A stretch of DNA of 64,000 nucleotides from Metaphire vulgaris (taxonomy: Eukaryota > Annelida > Clitellata > Crassiclitellata > Megascolecidae), in the NCBI GenBank assembly GCA_018105865.1, contig CM030833.1, positions 16,627,381 through 16,691,380 on the forward strand, written 5' to 3'. Positions 1-12,885 of this stretch are shown here, one piece after another (within the stretch, counting starts at the first letter, position 1; every line of letters begins with the position of its first letter). Position numbers and translations under genes: made by a program. The notes beneath the pieces are model-generated. The model had not been told where the DNA came from and ran no database searches. It saw only the letters and a program-made list of their open reading frames with translations.

Positions 1-26
1 TGCAGCGATTATGTGGCGGTCTAGCA

Positions 27-194
27 CAGGGTTATTTCTAGGATTATCAATCTGGGGGGTGTTGGTATTTTCTGGGGGTGCCCTGCCGGAAAAGTCTGAC
101 AAGCAAAAAGGTCATCCGGCTTTCAGATTGGGGGAGTGTTAGGGGGCGTCGGTCTCAGATTGAGAGGTGTTAGAGGGGTGTGAAAATATCCCTG
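27..194. mobile_element. MITE, CAGGGTTATTTCTAGG family
   Basis: 168 bp starting CAGGGTTATTTCTAGGAT and ending AAAATATCCCTG. A second copy is at 31996-32170. It contains the GACAAGCAAAAAGGTCATC module at 98-116. Target duplication is poorly kept (GTCTAGCA/GTCCAGTT). Confidence 0.65.
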
Positions 195-1356
195 GTCCAG
201 TTACTGGACACCCCTTGGCTCAAACTTGGGGTGTCCTGGCACCCTCGATACCCTCCCCACAATTGCCGCTTAAGGTATTGCAGCATCAGAATCGTGCGAT
301 CTGTCGGCTCAGTGTGTGCACTGTGCAGTCCTATCTTGTTCATCGTCGCAAGGCATCATTCGCTATCCGATCGCCTCGGACGATGGCAAAGATAGCCGAC
401 TGGCAATCAGTCGTTGGCTGGCGCTGCTTACAGAAGCGTTCTCGTTTTTCGGCTTTTCTAAATGCTAGTCTCTGCAGCCCGCCGTCGTTTGAGCGTACGG
501 TTGAACGCGTGGTGCTGCCGGATAGAGCGTTGAATGAATCGCTGGCCTAGGTTAGCGCTGCTGCGTGTCGTCCGTACTTGCAAGCGGTTTCCGCGTGCCG
601 TACAGTCGTCCTGAGGCCCTGGTCTGCGCCGCTCACCAGCAATTTGTCTCTGCGAAAATGTGGAAGATTGCCTCCATTGAACGCGCATACTGTAGGAACT
701 GTGCTCTGTGCAGAAAGCAGGATTCGCGTTCGTCGTTAGAGGAGTAACGGAATGTCAACGCGGCTGACGTTGGATTAAACATAAGCCATCTCATCATTGT
801 TCCGGTAGGCTCTTAATTCTGATTTACAGTTAAACCGAATAGCCAAGCCTGATTAGATTTATAGTATCTCATATATATTAGCCTTGTACACTGTAGTTCA
901 TATACCTGTTTTACTCGACTTGGCTATAGCATTTTAACCACCGCATAAAGAGAACGGACTGGACAATGGAAGCCGGCGAAAAGTTTAGGTTAAATGATAT
1001 AATTTCAAGGTTTCGACCACTCGCGCATTTTGTCCTTGAGCCACGTTCAGCAGTAGGCCAAACTCAACTAGGCCTAATGCTGGATTGAGTACTAGATATA
1101 CTAGATTAACATGGCTGTAGCCTATGGCCTCGAATTTTGGGACACTAACTGTAGGCTACTTTTGTCACGGAATCTGGATATAGCCTTATAGAGAAGCACA
1201 AAGCAAAAGGCAGGTTGGATTTGTTAAATTTGCGTAAACCGTTACGTTATTGTATGATAGGTGCCGATTTATTGCATGAAGTATTATCAATATTATATAT
1301 AAGCCTATATGTGTGTCTGGTGTCTGTTTCTGTCTATCTGTCTGTCTGTCTGTCTG
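195..1356. other. No gene seen
   Basis: Open frames here are short and match nothing I recognise. A GC-richer patch at ~460-740 has no domain or splice-bounded frame. TAGGCCTA occurs at 1058-1080. Confidence 0.4.
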
Positions 1357-1685
<329 letters not shown>

Positions 1686-1944
1686 TGATGTCACGCGGCA
1701 TGAACTGGCATGTGGAAATAAACGCTATTCCAACGTACTTGTTACCTGTATACGCTTGTATAATTATTTACGATTTTCGGCTCCAACAGCAAATAGATCT
1801 TAGCTCCAGTCATATAACAATGGGAGCTAATAAATCTGTGAGAAGGCCTGAGAGATAATCAATCGATCGATCGATCGATCGATCAATCAGGTAAGCAAAC
1901 AAGCAAACAAGCAATCGACATTCAATCCTTAGAATCATTATAAC

Positions 1945-2084
1945 CAGGGTACGATTTGTGACCTAGAGCAGGGGGAGGGATATGTCGAGCTTGAGGGGGA
2001 TGTGGTTGCTGGGGAAGTGTAGCAGTGGGGGATGTAGTTGGGCAGTGGGGAGGAAACTCTCCTTCCCCTACAAATCGCGCCCTG
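1945..2084. mobile_element. hAT-type MITE, CAGGGTACGATTTG family
   Basis: 140 bp with ends CAGGGTACGATTTG and CAAATCGCGCCCTG, flanked by perfect 8-bp duplications ATTATAAC (1937-1944, 2085-2092). A second, inverted copy is at 36900-37066. Confidence 0.82.
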
Positions 2085-3440
2085 ATTATAACAATACATT
2101 TAGATTCAGCCGGGGGTCAAAAACAGTAGTTAGAATTCATGTCCGTAATGGTTCAAAAGTGGCTGGTTTCTGCCAGAGGTACGAGATGTGCTTTAAGGCG
2201 AAGCTGAAGACCGAAAGGACACCCAGCTGGGCGAAGTTGTGTTGGGAGAGAATTCTAAAACATGGGCGCCAGCAACAGAGAAAGCACGTCTCCCAAGAGT
2301 GGTCTTTGTGTATTGCAAGTGTCGGGACTTAGAGAGGCTTGGCGTAGAATATGTTGTTTTACGTTTGTCTGCAGTTGGATAATTAAGCATACGCATTAAT
2401 AAGACTGCATTACTGTATGTCAAATTTTGTGTAAATGGACACCCTATACGGCCTACAGATGCCGCGAAAGCGCTTGCAAATATCTCCAGGTCTCAGAGAA
2501 ATTTGGGGAAGCCGAGGAGTGCCAGTCAACCTCTAGCGGTGAGGGGCTTAACGTAAACGGTCGGGCTTCGCGTGTAAATTTCAACAACATTTGAAATGGG
2601 TTTTAGAGTAGCCTACATCGATTTTCACATCACACAGCATCGCTCGTCTCTTTGTTGCTGTCTCTTCGGTTGCAGAAGCCAGCGGTATTTGTTAATGACC
2701 GTCGCTGGCCTGTTTTTCTCCTGGTTTTGCAAAAAATGCTCAGCAGTCGGTCAGGTAAGCGGGGCGTTAACTAGACTTATGTAATACGTTACTCTTTAAA
2801 TCTTGTTGGCTGCCGTCTATGGCGTTGATTGAGTGCTGTCATTTGTCACACGACGGAGATTAACTTTAATTGAACACAAGTAAAAGATTCGTTAGGCCTA
2901 TAAAAAGCATCGATAAGACTACAAGAAGCCGTCTATTGTTCAATCTGTCCATATCCATCAATCCCATTCCCTCGAATTTCAGAGGACTACACATTTCTGC
3001 CCAAAATCTTCTCAGCATAGCTGTAATTATTATCAATTTGTCATGACGACCTTTTAAATTTCACTTTGATGCGAATGTAATCCTATGGCATTTCTTATGG
3101 CATTTGACATAAATATAAACAAGCTAAAACCTGACCAAAATGATGAAATGTGACGCAAGTATTGCGTATACATTATACATATAGACATAGTAGGCCTATG
3201 CAGGTCCATGTAGGCTATTTGGGTATTTTTACGGAGTGTGCCTCTAATTGTGCCTACACTGTAGTGCCATAGTTGCTAGTAACCCTTGCTGACATAATAA
3301 GAAACCTTAAATAACCCGGGTTTTTCCAGAAAGATAAGTAACCTTAGATAACCTTTGAAAACCTTAAAGTTCCTATACGAAAAACCGGGATTAAAAGGTT
3401 CATTCAACTGTTTGAATATGAATTGAAACATGAATTGATC
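2085..3440. other. No gene seen
   Basis: Unique-looking intergenic sequence. Near 3300-3400 several AACCTTAGATAACC-like units precede and resemble the inside of the next element. Confidence 0.4.
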
Positions 3441-3755
3441 ATAGTTGTTCGTAACGTTGCCTTGTAATGACTATAATGCTACAGTAACGCTGGATAAACT
3501 AATTTACTCAACTCCTGAGTTATTAAGCTGTTTACTTCAGCAGAAATGTGACGTCATAATCATCATAGAATATCAAAATTACTGTAGTCAAGAAGTAACA
3601 AAAACGGGACAGTTAATGTTGAAAAGTAAAAGCAATTTAGAAATTCAATTTACGTTTGAAAAAGGTAAATAACCTTCACAAAATAAATAGCCTTAGATAA
3701 CCCTGTTTTTCCTCCAAAATCGTACACAACCGTAGACAACGTTACGAACAACTAT
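3441..3755. mobile_element. Palindromic MITE with TA flanks
   Basis: Ends ATAGTTGTTCGTAACGTTG and CAACGTTACGAACAACTAT are inverted repeats, each bounded by TA as in mariner-like or other TA-targeting elements. A weaker outer pair (near 3262 and 3765) suggests a nested or larger element. Confidence 0.65.
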
Positions 3756-4066
3756 GCATAGTGCTACTATTACTGTTAACAAATAGGATTGTTTTGCTCA
3801 TATTCTGATTTCTGCTATATTGCTTCAGTAATGAAAGTTCAATTATCATTAGCGGAGCCACGAGGGGACACCGGAGGGGGGGCGGGGCCCTATTCGGATG
3901 TGCTTAATTGGATCACAGCTTTTGGCCGCTCAGTAATTAATCATAAATAAAGCCTTTGAAATATGCACAGGAGCTGAGGAGCTCACCACATAATTCTAAT
4001 ATTGCGCAAAACGTCTGTGGCAGCGTGTCTGGGGTTCCCACAGACCTCGCTGCGGAGCTTACGGGT

Positions 4067-4123
4067 CTAATCCAACTTGGGGATTTTTGTGAGGGTCTCC
4101 CAAAAATCCCCAAGTTGGATTAG
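4067..4123. repeat. Near-perfect 23-bp inverted repeat (hairpin)
   Basis: Arms CTAATCCAACTTGGGGATTT... and its reverse complement lie about 10 bp apart. Could fold as a stable stem. No U-tract or gene adjoins it. Confidence 0.75.
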
Positions 4124-6227
4124 GTTAGATGCGCGCGTAAGTGTTGCTGTGCATTAGCGCAGCCACAAGAGGGCCAACTGTTTGGGGCCCTCTATTCAGA
4201 CAAAAGCAAGGCAAGGCAAGCATGATATTCTATTTTTGCATAAACGCACAGAATATTTTATCTAGGCCTAATAGGGCAATTGGATTGCCGAATAGTTTTC
4301 CTATAGTATGCAAATTTGCTGCAAGTTCAAGATTTGAATCTGGCATTGTCCTAAAAAATTAGGCGGCTGGGGCTCCACACCAGATCCCGCTAGGGTAGCT
4401 AATAACTAAGTGTAGCCACAGGGGCACAGGTTCGGATTGATCGTCAGATTCATGCAAAATCGGTTAATAAAATTTTGGCTTTGGGGAAGGCATAAACGTG
4501 CCGATATGTTCTCATATAGCGTCTTAAAATGTGCTCCAATTAATCTCAAGATTTTAATCTAATAGTGCCCTACATTTCTCAGCTGGAGCTCTGCTCCAGA
4601 CCCTGTTTGGGAACTCAAGACGCCTTCTCAGGCCCCTATTGGGAACTGGAAATGTCACTGCGCAGAAGCCTTAGTGCCCCTCCTCAATTACGATATCTAC
4701 AAATTTATATTTAGGCCTATATGTCAAATGCCACGCCAACAAATACAATAGGAAATTCGGGACGTCAAATTTTCACCAACATTTTGACCAAAATGTTACG
4801 TCAAAGTGAAATTGAAGAATCTATCGTAAAAAATTCCGTCATTGGGGGGGTGGAATTAAAAATGCCGGATGCACAGACAACGTGAAAACCAGCTGAGGAG
4901 GGAGGGGACCGAGAACAAAGTTCACAGCGCTCTCATAATTTTTCAGGATAACTTCACAGAATATGGAGTAGGGGACCTACAACATGTCTTATTAAAAGCC
5001 GAGTGGTCTGCAAAGCAGCGTTCCACTTCGGTCAAGTGCTGATCTTGAATCTGAACTTTGCGTGCAGAAAGAACGTTGATCATTTGCGTCTAGAACTATA
5101 GTAGTGCCTTTAAAATTCATTATGAATACTCCAAGTGCAGTGATTCGCGCTTCTATTTTATGATGTTGTAATCATTACAAGCATGAAACACAGGCACGCA
5201 CACGCGCGCGCACACACACAGGGATCCGAGGATTAGAAGGACATCCGGAACAGTTGACCTGGATCTACACTATTTTAATTACAGTTTTTGCTTGCAGAAT
5301 TTTCAAAATATGAGTCAGAATTCGGGGAAGAATGACTAATTTTGTAAGGGAACTGTAGCAAAATATTCACAATGGTCAGAAATTTAGAAACTTTGTCCAT
5401 TCATCGTCATTGTTTCATTTCATATCTTGATTAACATAACACGATTTTAACACCTCTTCGACTTCGAGCAGTGTAACCCCTACAAGAATCAGGCGTGACA
5501 TGGCAGCATTTCCTTTCTAAGATTTGGATTTAAATGCGCTAAAATTCTACAATATGGTCCCTTCTTATCAGAACTTATTATAAATGAACTTGTTCACTTT
5601 TGTTCAGTCAAATCTGACGCCGTCATCTAACGGGATAGTGAAAGTGAAAGATCTACTCTACACAGCAGCAAAAAGCCAAACTCTAATGACAATCATATTT
5701 ACACAACACAGCGTAAGATTTGGTAATGGGTTTTGAATGCGTGATATTTCGCCTCGTATGCTGCATTGGCTGCTTATTCTGCAAACCAGAAGAGAAACCT
5801 TAAAATTACGCATAGGAAAATCGACAGTCATGCACGAACATTCATTAGCATGGGTGTGCTAAAAGACACAATCTGGCACGTTGCTATCTTTGCGTTGCAT
5901 AATCTTTGCAATAGGCCTTTTCTTCTTCACAAAATCCTAAGAGGACCAGGCGTGACATGGCAGTATTTCCTTTCTTAGAGTCGATTGCATTGTATAGACT
6001 TACAATACATAGAGGCCTATGCAAAAATTCTAAAGCGTGATCCCATCTTATTATCTCTTTTTATTAGCGTACTCGTTTGCAGCATTAGAGCGATACGGAA
6101 TTCGAGTCAAATGAATAGCAATTACTGTATTTTATGATAGTTTAAATCCTGCTGAGACATTTTAAATCGTTACCATAATTCATGGCTAAGAATGTATTTA
6201 GGCTCGTTTGACTCTCGTATTCGTAAA
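4124..6227. other. No gene seen; degenerate dispersed repeats
   Basis: Short stretches resembling AGCTCCGC/GGGTCTGG-type repeats occur near 4370 and 4590. A degenerate direct repeat pair with core CAGGCGTGACATGGCAG occurs at 5492 and 5948. Confidence 0.4.
5490..5985. repeat. Degenerate direct repeat pair
   Basis: CAGGCGTGACATGGCAG followed by ATTTCCTTTCT occurs at ~5492 and ~5948. Following stretches (AAAATTCTA...GGTCCC/GATCCC ATCTTAT) are alignable, so the copies are at least 100 bp long. Confidence 0.55.

Positions 6228-6260
<33 letters not shown>
6228..6260. repeat. CA microsatellite
   Basis: About 16 AC units. Confidence 0.9.
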
Positions 6261-6264
<4 letters not shown>

Positions 6265-6543
6265 CCACTATATATGGGTCCCACGTGCGAGCACAGGCGC
6301 GTCCAGGCACACGCTCGCATCCATGAACGCCCATTGCCGAAGTAAACGACGACGCACTGATGTCAGCGATCACTCCGATGAGTCCGATCAGATGCGTCTG
6401 CCATAAAACGCCGAATAGATTATTGCTACGGTCTTGTAAACTTAATCAGGGCATTGGAATTAACGGATGCTGCAGCTGCTATTGCTTTCTTCTGAGAAGG
6501 GACATGGTGGGATAGACGGAATATGGTCGATGGTCTCGTCCAC

Positions 6544-6651
6544 CTGAGACCCGAGGCCCGAGGCCGTGAGCAGGAAGAGAACGGCGAAGCCGCCACAGAA
6601 GTGTGCAGATGCAGCCTTCAACCGGACTTCTCTCCCATGTCCGTTGTACAT
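6544..6651 (-). CDS. Candidate first exon with hydrophobic segment (weak)
   Basis: On the minus strand an ATG at 6651 opens MYNGHGREVRLKAAS, a hydrophobic run FAVLFLLTASGLGS, then a CTCAG|GTGGAC donor in phase 0 after 36 codons. It could be a signal-anchor or signal-peptide exon. No second exon or homology was recognised, so it may be chance. Confidence 0.2.
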
Positions 6652-6660
6652 AATCGGATT

Positions 6661-8659
6661 TCTTAATAGAAATGCGCTGAGGTCCTTTGCATGCACATTC
6701 GTCCATGGCTCGGTCGTTACCTTCACTGTTTCGGAACGAAACACGGAGCATCGTTTCGTGGAGCAGTGTTTATTCTAGGCCTCTTCTATGGGGAGGGGGA
6801 ATCCCCCCACAAGTTTTAAATTTCTCCCAATTTTTTGACATTTTGGCAAGTAGTATGACCTCCCCAATGTCTGTTCACCCAAAAAGTGTTAAACTCCCCT
6901 CCCCAATGTCTAGGTGGCTAGAATAAGCACTGTTCGTGGACGTGGAGTGTTCCCTCATATATTTTGCACGTTTGCGTCGGTGATGATTGATGATTGATGA
7001 TTGATGATTGATGCTGTGACGGATCTATGCTTCGGTAGGCGGCTCCGCAAGGAGGCCCGGGGGCCTATGCCCCCTATATTGAATGTCTGGTCACCTAGTG
7101 ACCCCGTGCACTCATTCTAAGTAACTAGACGAGTCCAGGTTTATGAAAAACAGTTAGCCCATGCTTAAATGTTGCCACCCCAACGCAGACTTGTCCATGG
7201 GTTGGGTTGAGTTGGGTGGGGTCCAGATTATGAAAAAATAAATAAAATAACGGGTTGGGTTTCGTGAGTTTCTGTTAACCACGTTAAATTTGCTGTAGGT
7301 TTCTCTATAAGCCTGTGGGATTACCCCATCATTTTTGTAGACTAGTTGTTGACTGTTGAAATAACAAGATTATTGATATCATGATATGCTTATAATGGCA
7401 TTTATCTGCCAAGTAGTCATGCAGTTCATGTCACTGGAGGCGCTGAGGCTGAGGCAGTACCTGATTAATTTTCATCACTTTAAATGTTTGCATTGAACTG
7501 TGTTTCTGAGCTTAAAATAAGTCATTCCCCTCAAGCCAAGCCAATCCCCCCTCCTCAAAGGCCTGGAGTCTGGATAAAACGCTGTAGGGCCTATAGAGTC
7601 GTCTTATTAAACGAGTGTATATGAGCAGATGTCACTTTAGCGCTAGGCCTACGGAACGTGTAGGCCTAATGACGGGATGTCATGGCTAGAAAAGCCTTTC
7701 TTGACCGGTGCGCTCATTAGGGAGCTTTCGAGACTTGGTGCTTGTTCCGTATACCGGCTGAGGTGTATGCGTACGGACGGCTTGCAGATGAGGCGAGGTC
7801 CAGACGCAAGCGCCGATGGCGATGCTGATGACGACGACGACGACGACGAATACGACTCTAAGGTGAAATTCTTACGAATATCGTAAAATTAATGGGCGCT
7901 CGCCAGACCAGTTGCCAAAACGAGATCTAATGAGATCTTCTCACATATTGCTTCGTCGATTTTCCGATCAATAATGTCTGTCCTGCGTTATGACTCAGTT
8001 TGATAATAATAACTGATCGTTGCTTGCTGGTTTTTATTTGGAAAGTCAGGCTATCGATAAGATTTTTTCGAATGATATCGCGTTTCAGATAAGATGACCA
8101 GAGTCACCAGACCCGCCGAGAGAAATTCCGGGCCCTGTACAGAAGTCACGCCCCCTCCTAACAAACGTGAACAACTGATGATGACCATTTCTGCTTCTTA
8201 GTCTTTTTCAGAGAATGTTAATACGTCACCAGGTCGAGCCCCCTAAATGTCGCCGGGCCCCTGTGCATTTGCCCCGTGCCCCCTCTCGGCTGCCTGACAC
8301 ATGGGTCCCTTTGAGCTCCATGGGCCCCGGAACAATGTACCGGCTGCAAATCCTCTCCTCAGGCCTGAGAGTCACCAAATAGCCTTGCTGACCACGACTC
8401 TAAATAGAAGGTCATCGATGGAAAGAGGCGCTCGCTATACCATTGCCGTCTTGCTTTGCTTCCGAGGGAAGTGCCAGATGACTTAGGCGTCCTATTCTCA
8501 ATCTCAGGCCGTTTGCTATAGCTCTGGCCAAGGGCGTAAAACACGGGGGGACGGCGGGAGATTGTCCCCCAATAATTAGTAGGAGGGGAGAGAGTATCCA
8601 ATTTATCAAATTATCCTTCCAATGTTTTGTGCGTCTGGTAAAAAGAATTATGTCCTATC
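6661..8659. other. No gene seen; one degenerate MITE
   Basis: 7035-7200 (AGGCGGCTCC near 7036, TTGCCACCCCAACG near 7175) is a decayed relative of the CAGTGGCGGCTC family. A GAC microsatellite lies at ~7819-7848 and GATTGAT units near 6985. The remaining frames are short. Confidence 0.4.
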
Positions 8660-8848
8660 CAGTGGCGGTTCTAGGTTTTGGCAAGTGGGGGGCCGTTGGG
8701 GTGGCAACTTCTAATCATGGGGGGCCAGCCATTTGTTGTTTAATGTATGTAGCATTAAGTATATGGTCCCAACTGGGGGGGCCAATGGGGGGAGGCAGCC
8801 ACTCAATAGGGGCACGGGCCCCCTGGCCCCCCGGTAGAACCGCCACTG
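8660..8848. mobile_element. hAT-type MITE, CAGTGGCGGCTC family, inverted copy
   Basis: 189 bp, ends CAGTGGCGGTTCTAGG and GTAGAACCGCCACTG, flanks GTCCTATC/GTCCTCGC (6 of 8). Inside shares TTGCCACCCCAAC-type and CAAATGGTTGGCC-type blocks with copies at 12687 and 34262, in reverse order. Confidence 0.78.
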
Positions 8849-8869
8849 GTCCTCGCCCCCATGATGTTG

Positions 8870-9071
8870 ATGCCAGGATTAAAACCGACCGCATTCTCAC
8901 TCGTTTCGGATGAGCTTTTTTGCTTGTCAGGAGGGTATTTGGGCAGGAGAAAATGTAAGGATGACATTTTTTGCTCGTCAAGACTTTTTGGGAGACGAAT
9001 AGGGGGTCTGACCTGACTTTATAGACGATTCTATTCCCCCCCCCAATGTTGGCGTCAGGTTTACGCCACTG
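8870..9071. mobile_element. Partial MITE ending in TTTACGCCACTG with internal CTTGTC modules
   Basis: Right end GTCAGGTTTACGCCACTG is of CAGTGGCG type. The inside has TTTTTTGCTTGTCAGG at 8918 and TTTTTTGCTCGTCAAG at ~8968. The left end is not clear. Confidence 0.5.
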
Positions 9072-9162
9072 GCTCTGGCAATTTTTATAGAGCAAGGAAT
9101 AGTAAAATAATAATAACAACGACAAGCGATATTAATTAATAGGCATATGTGAATCACTCGTT

Positions 9163-9164
<2 letters not shown>

Positions 9165-9209
<45 letters not shown>

Positions 9210-9210
9210 G
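9165..9210. repeat. GT microsatellite
   Basis: About 20 TG units; a second GT tract is at 9456-9478. Confidence 0.9.
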
Positions 9211-9478
9211 GAGTGGCAGATGAAAGGAGAAAAGAAAATGTCACAGGGTATAATACGCGTGGCCGAAAGTGCTTCAGAAGAGATCGCAAAGTCCAGTTCC
9301 GTCTTTGCCGTGCGAATCTTGTGCGCTGATTTCGATCCGTTCTTCGCAGTCGTGTCAACATTCGACTGCGGAGACTGCTCTCTAATAACGAAGCGATAAG
9401 GATTTTGCGATGTCCTCAACAAACGTACTTATCAGAACAAGAGGACGGGTGAAAGTGTGTGTGTGTGTGTGTGTGTGT

Positions 9479-11133
9479 CTGTTATTAATTGATTTGACCA
9501 CTGATTCTCTGTCAATGTGTGTGTGTGTTTGTATGCTTTACTAGCACATGATGTTCGGAATCAGCTAATTGATTTTTTTACTGTAATGACCCTTATCGTA
9601 ATCGTCACCATCAACAGCATCCTCATCAGCATCACCACTACAGACAGCGTCATCTCGTTATATCGGGATCATGTCGTTTTTGCAATTTGCATTAGGTATG
9701 TTTGTGGACTGGTTGCTTGCCGTCTATCCCTTTCCGGATCGTCTCGTGTCCGATGCCAATTTGCTTCGTCGTCTCGTATCTGACTCCACCGTTGGTGTCC
9801 ACGTGCGCTTGTTTCTTGCTGTCGCTTCTTTCCGGATAATGTCAGATAATGCTGGGCATTTCGTTACAGTAGGCCCTATTACTTTTGCTGCAATTCAATA
9901 CGCAAGATCTGATAGCAACAAATCCCGTGCCGTTTTCCTTTTCTTATTTGAAATGTTGAATCTTATTGACGTTTGACATTTAGCGAGTAATCTTAGATTA
10001 AGTCTTTATTTAGAAAGCTGAAACGCTTAAACCCAACCCTTTGACTTTTCTAAGATCTGACTCAAAAAATGTCTTCAGCAACATTTTAATCAACAAAAGT
10101 CTTAAGGACGGGGCCAAAAATGTACCTGAAAACAACACTTAGCGACCACTGTTATGCACTCAATTTCCATGTCTCTTAAGCACGTTGGGCTTTTATAAAC
10201 TTAAGGTCACTGAACGTTGCAATTGCACTTACTGCGTTTGTGAACTGTATTGCAGCACCTTTTTCTTCCTACTGAGAGCTATGTCAAGGCCAGAGACGTT
10301 GTCAGTGCTTACAGAAATATTCAAGAGGATAGGCCTACTCGTTTGCCGTGAGTTGTTTCTGAAGTGACTCTGAAAGGAAGTGAACCAGAAGGGGAAGGAT
10401 GATCTAGATCTATACTATTACTGGTATTAATCCCGCCGATTGGTCTCTATGGTCAAGAATGAATGGGGCGATGACGATGATGGCTTCCGAATGACTTTTG
10501 TGCCAATATAGCAACTGATGCCAAGGCAAATCTTATACTGAGGAATTGCCATCCGTTCAAACCGTCGTCACAATTTTTAGAAAAAAGTGAAAAATGGAAA
10601 ATCGGACGAACAGAGAGAAATGGTGCAAGGCAATGTTCGATTTTATGCAGAAACAGGAGGAGTTGGACTTATTTCGGACCAAAATTTGCTACTACAAGTA
10701 TGGGTCGTCTTAAACCCAAGCAGATGATCTAGCGCTGGTTCAAACTATGGTAAATCATAAAAAGGATTCTTGCCTTAAAATGTATTAAAGTAACTGCGCT
10801 CATAGACTAATTGAAAGCTTAATTTTTCAGTCGTCTACAAAGAACGTTGTCTAGATTCTAGAAGATCTGGGCTTGGCAGTAAAGAGCGTTGTCAATTCTG
10901 CGTCTAGAACTAAACAACTCTTACAACATACTGTATCCTAGGTTTGACGTCAAAGAAAGCGAGCCCTTCTCGAGCGCGTATGCTATATGACAGATGATGT
11001 ATCGATGCACTAGCCTATATGCAACTTTGCACTGCACTTATGAAATATAATGGCGTCGTAAAAGCAGATGATACATAGAAGTATTAAGCTAACTGCAGCT
11101 GAGGTCCAGATTCAACACGGGATGTCCTATAGT
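9479..11133. other. No gene seen
   Basis: An open frame at 9671-9976 has no recognised domain and no coding signature. Otherwise unique-looking sequence. Confidence 0.35.
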
Positions 11134-11486
11134 CAGGGCCGGATTAAGGTCCGAGTGGGGCTGGTACTGAGAAGAAAAAAGGCCGTCGCCTATATTGAAA
11201 ATCTCTGACAAGCAAAAAAGTAATCTTCCTTCTAAAATGAGTTGACGAGCAAAAAAAGTCACCTTCCTTCTAAAATGAGTTGACGAGCAAAAAAGGTCAT
11301 CTTCCTTCTAAAATGAATTGACGGGCAAAAAAAGGTCATCACCGCTCAATTTGCCGCCCCCTCGTGTGTGCCGCCCATGGCTCGAGCCATAGTAGCCAAA
11401 AAAAGATTACGGAAAAACGGTGGGCCTATTTTTCATGGTGGGCCTGGGGCTTCAGCCCCCTCAGCCCATGCCTTAATATGGCCCTG
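11134..11486. mobile_element. hAT-type MITE, CAGGGCCGGATTAAG family, with tandem internal module
   Basis: 353 bp, ends CAGGGCCGGATTAAG and CTTAATATGGCCCTG, perfect 8-bp duplications CCTATAGT (11126-11133, 11487-11494). About four tandem ~40-bp units with GACGAGCAAAAAAGGTCATC fill 11205-11343. Confidence 0.85.
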
Positions 11487-11610
11487 CCTATAGTATAGTT
11501 CACGGTGACATGAATGATAGTGCCTCTCAAACGTCATCTTGTCTGTTCTAATTAAATATCTGTAATGCAAGTCAGCTGCTGACTATCTCGACAAATTCTT
11601 GTGCATCCGC

Positions 11611-11799
11611 CAGTGGCGTCGTCAGGAATTTTGGGTTGGGGGAGGCAAAAGGGGGCTGGAGTGTCAGATTCCTTACCCCTCCCCACCCCACACCCCACAA
11701 AAAAACTATCTCACCGGATTTGCGCGAATCTGATAGGTGGTCTGGGGTCAGGTTGGGGGAGGCAGTTGCCCCATTTGCACCCCCGTGGCGACGCTAATG
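11611..11799. mobile_element. hAT-type MITE, CAGTGGCGTCGTCAGG family
   Basis: 189 bp from CAGTGGCGTCGTCAGG to GTGGCGACGCTAATG, with perfect duplications GCATCCGC (11603-11610, 11800-11807). The right end has diverged from the expected CACTG. Confidence 0.78.
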
Positions 11800-11899
11800 G
11801 CATCCGCCAGTGCTACACTTTCGTTACTTGCTGTAGCTCGAAGTCAGTTTAATCCAGACAAGACTGAAAAGGAACTTCCCATCTATTAAACGAGAAAGG

Positions 11900-12590
11900 A
11901 ACAAGATTAATATTAAAAACTGGTTGCAAACAGCTGGTACGAACTCGAGCAACTTCGATTAGTCATCGACTCTCTCCCTCCAGAAGTTTCAAAGACGCTT
12001 GTACAAGCAATGATCAGCTCGAAAATTGACTACTGTAATAGCTTTTTCGCTAAAACACCTGAAACCCTGATTCGTCGTCTTCAAAGTGTTCAAAACGCTG
12101 CTGCTCGTCTCATCACTCATACTCGACGACGATAACACATCAAGCCAATACTGAAGGAACTTCATTGGCTTCCTGTCAGATCTCGAATCGATTTCAAGAC
12201 TAGGCCTATCTCCATTGTAGATAACTGTATAATATACGCAAGGAAGCTCCAGACTACCTCGTAGACGTCGTCATAAAGCAAATTCGAAATGAAGACAGGC
12301 CAATCAGGCTGAGATCAAATGACACTAAATCACTTGTCACTCCTCGAACTCGCAGCATGTTAGGCGATCGTTCCTTCCGTGTTCAAGGTCCAAAGTTATG
12401 GAATAATCTTTCTCCAGATATCCGTGATGCCACAAGCACAAGACTTTCCTTCCTTACTAGGCTCAAACTTGGGTTTTCATTAGCAGCGGCGCTTTTGAAT
12501 AAAAGCGCCTTTGACATAAATAAACTATCATCATCATCATCATCATCATCATCATCGTCATCATCGTCATCATCATCATCATCGTCGTCG

Positions 12591-12624
<34 letters not shown>
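11900..12624 (+). pseudogene. CR1/L2-like retrotransposon 3' fragment with TCA-repeat tail
   Basis: Decayed C-terminal reverse transcriptase: KIDYCNS near 12025, LQSVQNAAARLI near 12085, ELHWLPV near 12160, and FRVQGPKLWNNLSPDIRDA at ~12380-12435. Stops and frameshifts interrupt it. It ends in a ~97-bp TCA/TCG microsatellite (12528-12624) that is probably the expanded element tail. Confidence 0.75.
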
Positions 12625-12686
12625 AAAAAGCCAACGCCACTCAAACGCATTCAGTTTCTTTTCTTTATAGTATTCAGTGACCTAGG

Positions 12687-12877
12687 CAGTGGCGGCTCCA
12701 CCGGGGGGCCAGGGGGGCCCGTGCCCCCCTATTGAGAGCCTGCCCCCCCCCCCAGTGGCCCCCAGTTGGGACCCTATACTTAATGCTACATACACTAAAC
12801 AACAAATGGTTGGCCCCCATGATTAGAAGTTGCCACCCCAACGGCCCCCCACTTGCCAAATCCTAGAGCCGCCACTG
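12687..12877. mobile_element. hAT-type MITE, CAGTGGCGGCTC family
   Basis: 191 bp, ends CAGTGGCGGCTCCACC and CCTAGAGCCGCCACTG, perfect duplications GACCTAGG (12679-12686, 12878-12885). Very G/C-homopolymer-rich at both ends. Confidence 0.88.
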
Positions 12878-12885
12878 GACCTAGG

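Noticed and set aside
1860..1886. GATC repeats as a possible methylation or binding site cluster
   Set aside because: A plain tetranucleotide microsatellite of about six units.
8978..9422. His-Thr repeat frames
   Set aside because: Translations of the GT/CA microsatellite.
12357..12640. Poly-Ser and poly-Asp frames
   Set aside because: Translations of the TCA tail of a CR1 fragment; only the first ~40 residues of the plus frame are retrotransposon C-terminus.
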